A stretch of DNA of 10,209 nucleotides, from the NCBI GenBank assembly GCA_013812985.1, contig JACCSN010000777.1:1-10209 (forward strand). The letters are read 5' to 3'. Source of the DNA: Hyphomicrobiales bacterium. GTDB lineage: Bacteria > Pseudomonadota > Alphaproteobacteria > Rhizobiales > Afifellaceae. The notes beneath the pieces were generated by a model that worked only from the letters and a program-made list of their open reading frames with translations, was not told where the DNA came from and did no database searches. Positions 6,801 to 10,209 of the stretch are shown one piece after another (within the stretch, counting starts at the first letter, position 1; each line of letters begins with the position of its first letter). The position numbers and the translations under genes are program-made.

Positions 6801-9052
6801 TCGATGCTTCTGCCCTTCAGGAGCTCCAGCCGGCTGACGATGCCCTCAAGCTGCGTGTGAAGCGCGCGCGTGTCGGAGCCCCTGCCGGCCAGGCCGGCAA
6901 GGCGTTCCTCGATGGCGCCCAGCCGCAACGAGAGCGGATTTTCCGCGTCGTCGCCGCCCAGACCGCCGACACGATCGGCGATCTCCTGAAGCTTCTCCGC
7001 GAAAGGGCCGAACTGGACGGTAGAGTCGTTTGCCCGCCGGCCAAGCTCCTCCAGATGCGCCTGCATCGCATCGAGACGCTCTTCCAAGGGCCCCGATTGC
7101 GGCCGGGAGAGGTGCTCGGCCTGTCCGGCAAGCGCTTGCGACAGCTGGTCGATCCGGTGGCTCAATCCCTCCAGATCGCGCCGGGCGCCGCCGGCGTCCT
7201 GAGCTTCGATCGCTTGCGCGAGCGTGTCGATCTTCCCGGTCAGGCCGGCCAGGACCTCCGAAGCGGCGTCGTGTTCCTCGGTCTCGACGGCAGCCGTGAG
7301 CTCGGCGAGACGTGCGGCGAGACGCCCGAGCGCGTCGCCGGAGAAGCGGCGGTCATCGTCAAGGCGCGTGAAGATGTCGGCGAGCCGCTCCTCCAGGCCC
7401 GACATGTCAGGGGCGGTATCGGCGTCGGCTACGGCTTTGATGCCGGCGGCGAGATCGGCAAGCCGACGGTCGAGGTCGGCGGCCTCGTGGATCTGCTCGC
7501 CTCTTGCCGTACCCAGTTCGGAAGCGAGGGCGGCGAGCTGTCCTTCGATCCGCGCCAGCATAGCGCTGTCGCTGAGTTCCTCAGGCAAGGCGTCCAGCCG
7601 CCCCGCCAGTTTGAGTATTCCATCCTCGATGCGCGCCACTTCCCGCTGCGGGGCAAGGGTCTGGAGCTGGCGCCGGATGGCCTCGATACGGTCCAGGAGC
7701 TCTTCCGGAGAGGCCAGCCGGTGAACCAGCCCCTGCATCAGGTCGAAGCGCTCCAGGATCGCCGCCTGGTTCTCGCGCACCGCGTCGAAGCCGGGAACCT
7801 CGGCCTCCATGCCGCCGACGCGCTGGGTCAGACCGGAGAGCCGGTCCCCGAAGTCGCTCAACCGGTTCGCGGTCATGTTGCGGGCGGCGTTGAGCTTGAC
7901 CTCCATGTCGTCAAGCTTGGAGCGCACGTCGGCCACCGCACCCGCGATCGCGCGGCCGTCGCGGCCCACATCCTGCAATTGCCGCAAGAGCTCGAGCATC
8001 TCGCGTCGGACCGGCTCGATCTGGTTGGCGTCCAGGCTGGCCTGCAACGTCTCGATGCGCGACTGCAGCGCCGCGAACTGCCGCACCCCTTCGGCGGCGA
8101 TCGCAACAGCGTCCTGGCCGGAAGCCGCGAGCGCGCCCCGATGCTCGGCCTCGGTCGCCTCGACCCGGCGCCCTGCCGCCGTATCAGCCTCCGCCGCGCC
8201 CACCAGCTCCGCGCCCAAGGCTACGGCCAGGTGTGACGCTGCCTCCGTGTCGGGTCCATGCTCAGTCCGGGAAAGTTGCGCGTCAGATTGCAACTCGGCC
8301 GCTGGTCGACCGACCTTTTCGCCGGCCTCAGGCCGATCGAGCGCGCCCATCGCCGCCGCCTGCGGGGCGCGCAGCTCGACCGCCGCATGCTCCATATCGT
8401 GCAGACCTCGTTCAGCGTCGCCTTGATGTCCCGGCGACAGAGGCTCTGCGACATCAGGTTTTGTCGGGCTGGCGGCCAGAGTGGGTTCGCTCTGCCAGCC
8501 CTCCGGATCGCGCGCTTCGGCGTGAGGCAAAACCTCGGCCGGGGTGGCAATCGGGGGCCCGGCGAGCGACGGCTCCGATGGGGATATCACTGCGGGATCG
8601 ACGGCGCGCGGCTCGGCGCCGGCGCGCTCCTTGAGCCGCCGGCTCAGCGCTTCCAGGCGCGCCTCCAGTCGGTCGAGGCTGGAGGCGACGAATTCGCGGC
8701 CGCGTTCGTTCTGGCGCGCGACGCTCCGCGCCGTGCCGCCGGGCAGGCTCTCGGTTTCCCGCATCTCGGGTGACGCGCTTCCCTGGCGGTCGATGGCTTC
8801 AAGACCCTGCGCCAGCTTCTGGACCGCGCGCTCCAGCTCATCGGCGCTCATCGGGGAAGAGCTCGGATCGAGCCGCTCGGCCGTGAGCTGCCTGCTGCCG
8901 CGCCCGGCCTGGGCCAGGCGCCCCGCTTCGTCGAAACGGGCCTCAAGCAGATCGTCCAGAGGCCCGCCGCCGGCTTCGTCGCCGGCCGGCTCCTGGGTGC
9001 TCTCATCGGACCGCCGGTCCGCCTTTGCGCTCCACAAGGTTCGCGCGATCAT
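3869..9052 (-). CDS. PodJ-like polar organiser: coiled-coil, single membrane span, Sel1 repeats, peptidoglycan-binding domain
   Basis: A 1727-residue protein. Residues 1 to about 1225 are charged, heptad-rich and predicted cytoplasmic coiled coil, with repeated motifs such as ERLDRLERKLDE near 770-860 and a conserved-looking segment ALEAVQGTLEAVVKRMAFLE at about 1016-1035. A basic RTRRR leads into one membrane span at 1230-1248. A Pro/Ala-rich periplasmic linker (1249-1456) follows, then four Sel1 repeats of about 36 residues (1457-1600) and a PG_binding_1 domain (about 1659-1716, with LLADKGFDPGPADGVLGQKT). This order is that of PodJ, which in Caulobacter and Agrobacterium marks a cell pole and recruits polar factors; the Caulobacter protein is far shorter, at just under 1000 residues. 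The ATG at 9052 was preferred to the TTG one codon earlier because GAGGAG lies five bases upstream of it. The N-terminus lacks the REAAK...GEWL type motif I associate with rhizobial relatives. Architecture is certain, orthology probable. Confidence 0.87.
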   Translation of the reverse strand: MIARTLWSAKADRRSDESTQEPAGDEAGGGPLDDLLEARFDEAGRLAQAGRGSRQLTAERLDPSSSPMSADELERAVQKLAQGLEAIDRQGSASPEMRETESLPGGTARSVARQNERGREFVASSLDRLEARLEALSRRLKERAGAEPRAVDPAVISPSEPSLAGPPIATPAEVLPHAEARDPEGWQSEPTLAASPTKPDVAEPLSPGHQGDAERGLHDMEHAAVELRAPQAAAMGALDRPEAGEKVGRPAAELQSDAQLSRTEHGPDTEAASHLAVALGAELVGAAEADTAAGRRVEATEAEHRGALAASGQDAVAIAAEGVRQFAALQSRIETLQASLDANQIEPVRREMLELLRQLQDVGRDGRAIAGAVADVRSKLDDMEVKLNAARNMTANRLSDFGDRLSGLTQRVGGMEAEVPGFDAVRENQAAILERFDLMQGLVHRLASPEELLDRIEAIRRQLQTLAPQREVARIEDGILKLAGRLDALPEELSDSAMLARIEGQLAALASELGTARGEQIHEAADLDRRLADLAAGIKAVADADTAPDMSGLEERLADIFTRLDDDRRFSGDALGRLAARLAELTAAVETEEHDAASEVLAGLTGKIDTLAQAIEAQDAGGARRDLEGLSHRIDQLSQALAGQAEHLSRPQSGPLEERLDAMQAHLEELGRRANDSTVQFGPFAEKLQEIADRVGGLGGDDAENPLSLRLGAIEERLAGLAGRGSDTRALHTQLEGIVSRLELLKGRSIDPARLAELFDRVDAPLRAGLTDERLDRLERKLDEAAVPAERLDRLERRIVETARAPLPEAAFGLIERTIAESLREGFSDERLATIQQKLAGAQVDFPDERFQRLEQKLEEIGRASVDSGDFLTPDDFADLRTDIIALRRELRSLPGLGDGEANLSGVLKAISERLERMPEDPPASAAELEVQIERIAQLLENPDNSRLALAHIEDSLRTIETSLDETRRTPTSDPAQGGGGGQDEIQTVVGLARALSDDVSVLRGAAEVTERRTKDALEAVQGTLEAVVKRMAFLEREADAVPFATGEGTAEPTRLPVLPASGAAGETARLVVEAADPPSPPAETAREPSSGGLFSRFTSSQLLKRATGGRAESFSPHLDDGDDAADQPLEPGTDTPLNSALIGAPSSNTALMSGARRKGRAADAANDAGEAAPGTRRIIAAPEGEDFLAAARRAAQAAATEAAEAEREAEMSRGGLSRALNLVRTRRRVILASALALAVSVAAVQLIRKEVAPNGIEIAGISGRPATTGSVSQGAPTADADVSGLDPISPAPAISPAVPAPAPEPLTPPRTEESSAASAAPPSVAPVPAPAPPPVELSGPEGDLAAGVLTEPGADLSGADLSGAAPPATGRSVQTASLPPAGSALESAPSVAAPEPAPPPSAALTPAASDPVPVPAPAPAPTAQSAPAGAAIPTSVTDAVGPEPLRTAALAGDPAAAFEVASRLADGQGAPQDLPAAVAWYRSAAEAGLAPAAYRLGSIYEKGLGVAKDLPAAMDWYGRAADAGNVKAMHNLAVLYAEGAGGEPDLERAARLFRQAGEHGVRDSQFNLAILHARGLGVPQDMVEAYKWFAVAAGSGDAEALKRRDIIAAALPQADLAKAQAAAAAYQPSPLSSEANDVTMPEAGWGESATNVETPSEGDQVALVQQLLADKGFDPGPADGVLGQKTVEAITLFQDEAGLPANGTIDTALIAALQETSAVAGSAPGS
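4960..4996. repeat. 15-bp tandem repeat in the linker of the PodJ-like gene
   Basis: Two exact copies of CCCCGGACAGATCAG (4960-4974 and 4975-4989) are followed by a partial third copy. They encode the repeat GADLS-GADLS-GA in the periplasmic linker. The unit length keeps the reading frame, so slippage would lengthen or shorten the linker in five-residue steps. Confidence 0.85.
6667..6739. repeat. 51-bp near-repeat in the coiled-coil part of the PodJ-like gene
   Basis: The segments starting at 6670 and 6721 (GCCGGTC-A/G-AGGCGCTC) recur with a 51-base period. They encode ERLDRLERKL and ERLDRLERRI 17 residues apart. Weaker relatives of the same unit (DERLATIQQKL, DERFQRLEQKL) lie nearby, pointing to growth of the coiled coil by internal duplication. 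Confidence 0.6.
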
Positions 9053-9102
9053 CAATGCTCCTCGGGTGGAACTTAGCGCAGGAGCGCCGCGCTCCCGACC
9101 GC

Positions 9103-9116
9103 GAATCGCCAGATTC
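9103..9116. promoter_or_regulatory. Paired GANTC sites (CcrM methylation type)
   Basis: GAATC at 9103-9107 and GATTC at 9112-9116 are two GANTC sites nine bases apart, in the leader of the PodJ-like gene. In alphaproteobacteria GANTC is methylated by CcrM, and promoter copies are read by GcrA. The sites are certain; a regulatory role is inferred from their pairing and position. Confidence 0.5.
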
Positions 9117-9147
9117 CTGCCTGCAACGTGTAGATGATCGTCGGCAA

Positions 9148-9164
9148 GGTAAATAGGTGGTTAA
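9148..9164 (-). promoter_or_regulatory. Near-complete CtrA box
   Basis: On the minus strand the sequence reads TTAA-CCACCTA-TTTACC, which fits the full CtrA consensus TTAA-N7-TTAAC with one mismatch. It lies about 100 bases upstream of the PodJ-like start codon. CtrA is the conserved alphaproteobacterial cell-cycle response regulator. Confidence 0.55.
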
Positions 9165-9190
9165 CGGCGCTGCCGTCCTTTCCAAAAGAA

Positions 9191-9221
9191 TTAACCACAT
9201 CCGTTGTTCATCCGTTAACCA
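9191..9221 (+). promoter_or_regulatory. Two CtrA-type half-sites (TTAACCA)
   Basis: TTAACCA occurs at 9191-9197 and again at 9215-9221, 24 bases apart. With the minus-strand site at 9164-9158 this gives three TTAACCA copies within 64 bases of a very GC-rich genome. They could serve either divergent gene. Confidence 0.45.
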
Positions 9222-9367
9222 GATCCCTCGGCTGAGGCGCAAGACTGGCGGGCGAGGCGGGCGGCGGTGCGCCGGGCGTGGCGGCGATACAGGTATTCGA
9301 GAGCCGCTCCATCCGGCTCCGCCGTCTAACCCGACGTTTACGGAAGCTCTGTTATCCGGGAGGCGAG

Positions 9368-10209
9368 ATGCCGAGCTACAAGGCCCCCGTTCAAAGCGTG
9401 ATGTTCCTTCTGCGGGACGTGCTCGGCTACGAGCGCCACGCCAATCTCCCAGGTTTCGCCGACGCTCCCCTCGACACCGTCGAGGCCGTGCTCTCGCAAG
9501 CCGCGCGGTTCTGCGAGGAGGTCCTGCAGCCGCTGAACCGCATCGGGGACAGGGAAGGCTGCGTTCGGCGGAGCGACGGGTCGGTCGCGACGCCGGGCGG
9601 CTTCAAGGAGGCTTACCGGGCCTATGCGGAAGCCGGCTGGCCGGCGATTTCCGCCGACCCCGCTTATGGCGGCCAGGGCCTGCCCTACACGCTCGCCGCC
9701 ATCCTCAACGAATTCGTCTCCTCGGCCAACATGGCCTGGGGCATGTATCCGGGCCTGACGCAGGGGGCCATCGCCGCGCTGTCCCAGCACGGGTCGGAGG
9801 AGCAGAAGGCGCTCTACCTGCCAAAGCTCGTTTCCGGCGAATGGTCCGGCACCATGAACCTGACGGAGCCGCAATGCGGCACCGACCTCGGACTGATCAA
9901 GACGAAGGCCGTCCCGGCGGAAGACGGCGGCTACCGGCTGTTCGGCCAGAAAATCTTCATCTCGGCCGGCGAGCACGACCTTGCGTCCAACATCGTCCAT
10001 CTGGTGCTTGCCCGCATCGAGGGCGCGCCGGAGGGGACGAAGGGGCTGTCGCTGTTCGTCGTGCCGAAGTTCGTGCCGGACCGTGAAGGGCAGCCGGGAG
10101 ATCAGAACGCCGTCTCCTGCGGCTCCATCGAGGCGAAGATGGGCATCCACGGCAACAGCACCTGCGTCATGAACTATGACGGGGCGACGGGCTGGCTCGT
10201 CGGCGAGGC
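9368..10209 (+). CDS. Acyl-CoA dehydrogenase, DmdC-like family, N-terminal part
   Basis: The reading frame is open to the right edge, giving 280 residues of a protein that is usually near 600 long. It starts MPSYKAPVQSVMFLLRDVLGYER, the typical N-terminus of the long acyl-CoA dehydrogenases related to 3-methylmercaptopropionyl-CoA dehydrogenase (DmdC). The all-alpha N-terminal domain spans about 40-150 (GYGGQGLP-like AYGGQGLP at 99-106, MYPGLTQGA at 126-134). The FAD-binding middle domain begins with MNLTEPQCGTDLGLIKTKAV (163-182), with GQKIFISAGEHD at 193-204. KMGIHGNSTCVMNYDGATGWLVG closes the visible part. The catalytic Glu and the extra C-terminal domain lie outside the window. The ATG at 9368 has GGGAGG four bases upstream. 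It is an FAD enzyme oxidising an acyl-CoA thioester; whether the substrate is a fatty acyl-CoA or a sulfur-containing one cannot be told. Confidence 0.93.
   Translation, partial: MPSYKAPVQSVMFLLRDVLGYERHANLPGFADAPLDTVEAVLSQAARFCEEVLQPLNRIGDREGCVRRSDGSVATPGGFKEAYRAYAEAGWPAISADPAYGGQGLPYTLAAILNEFVSSANMAWGMYPGLTQGAIAALSQHGSEEQKALYLPKLVSGEWSGTMNLTEPQCGTDLGLIKTKAVPAEDGGYRLFGQKIFISAGEHDLASNIVHLVLARIEGAPEGTKGLSLFVVPKFVPDREGQPGDQNAVSCGSIEAKMGIHGNSTCVMNYDGATGWLVGE

Larger units (their letters stand above)
9053..9367. promoter_or_regulatory. Divergent intergenic control region between the PodJ-like and acyl-CoA dehydrogenase genes
   Basis: A 315-base stretch with no gene. From left to right it holds the ribosome-binding site of the PodJ-like gene (GAGGAG on the minus strand), two GANTC sites, three TTAACCA sites, an 8-bp direct repeat CATCCGTT (9198-9205 and 9209-9216, 11 bases apart, about one helical turn), a very GC-rich block (9247-9285) and the ribosome-binding site GGGAGG at 9358-9363 for the plus-strand gene. 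I could not assign a confident -10/-35 pair for either gene. Confidence 0.6.

Noticed and set aside
5699..8236. 845-codon open frame on the plus strand
   Set aside because: It lies wholly opposite the PodJ-like coding sequence, shows no recognisable domain, and is of the kind expected opposite a GC-rich coiled-coil gene with few stop codons.
9053..9055. TTG start codon for the PodJ-like gene
   Set aside because: The adjacent ATG at 9052 has a better-spaced ribosome-binding site (GAGGAG, five bases), while the TTG would be only two bases from it.
9226..9237. CCTC-GGCT-GAGG hairpin in the divergent intergenic region
   Set aside because: A 4-bp stem in a GC-rich region is expected by chance and has no T-tract.

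Overview
The window reads as chromosomal DNA of a GC-rich alphaproteobacterium, most likely of the order Hyphomicrobiales (Rhizobiales). Grounds: strong GC bias at third codon positions, an Alph_Pro_TM (TIGR02186-type) membrane protein beside a TauE/SafE transporter, a PodJ-like polarity protein, TTAACCA (CtrA-type) and GANTC (CcrM-type) sites in one promoter region, and a palindromic repeat of the kind scattered through rhizobial and Bradyrhizobium-like genomes. No rRNA, tRNA, CRISPR array, insertion sequence or phage gene was seen.

Layout, left to right. (1) Positions 1-1260, plus strand: the 3' end of a ligase-associated (Lhr-Core type) DEXH helicase, overlapping pdeM, the ligase-associated single-strand DNA endonuclease. 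Both belong to a known DNA repair gene cluster. (2) 1261-1635, plus strand: a short gap with an excellent -24/-12 (sigma-54) promoter match, then an unrecognised 85-residue protein. (3) 1638-2107: a convergent HigA-type antitoxin with no HigB toxin beside it, then an AT-richer stretch ending in a palindromic repeat. (4) 2108-3783, minus strand: a translationally coupled pair, a TauE/SafE permease followed by an Alph_Pro_TM protein with a signal peptide and a C-terminal anchor. (5) 3869-9052, minus strand: one 1727-residue gene that fills half the window. Its protein has a long coiled-coil cytoplasmic part, one membrane span, a Pro/Ala linker, four Sel1 repeats and a peptidoglycan-binding domain, which is the architecture of the polar organiser PodJ. 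(6) 9053-9367: a divergent control region with three TTAACCA sites and two GANTC sites. (7) 9368 to the right edge, plus strand: the N-terminal part of a DmdC-like acyl-CoA dehydrogenase.

Most of the window is conserved chromosomal housekeeping content. I found no convincing new defence or mobile system. The points most worth a second look are the sigma-54 promoter ahead of the unknown small protein, the cell-cycle-type control region of the PodJ-like gene together with that protein's size and unusual N-terminus, and the orphan HigA next to a repeat.
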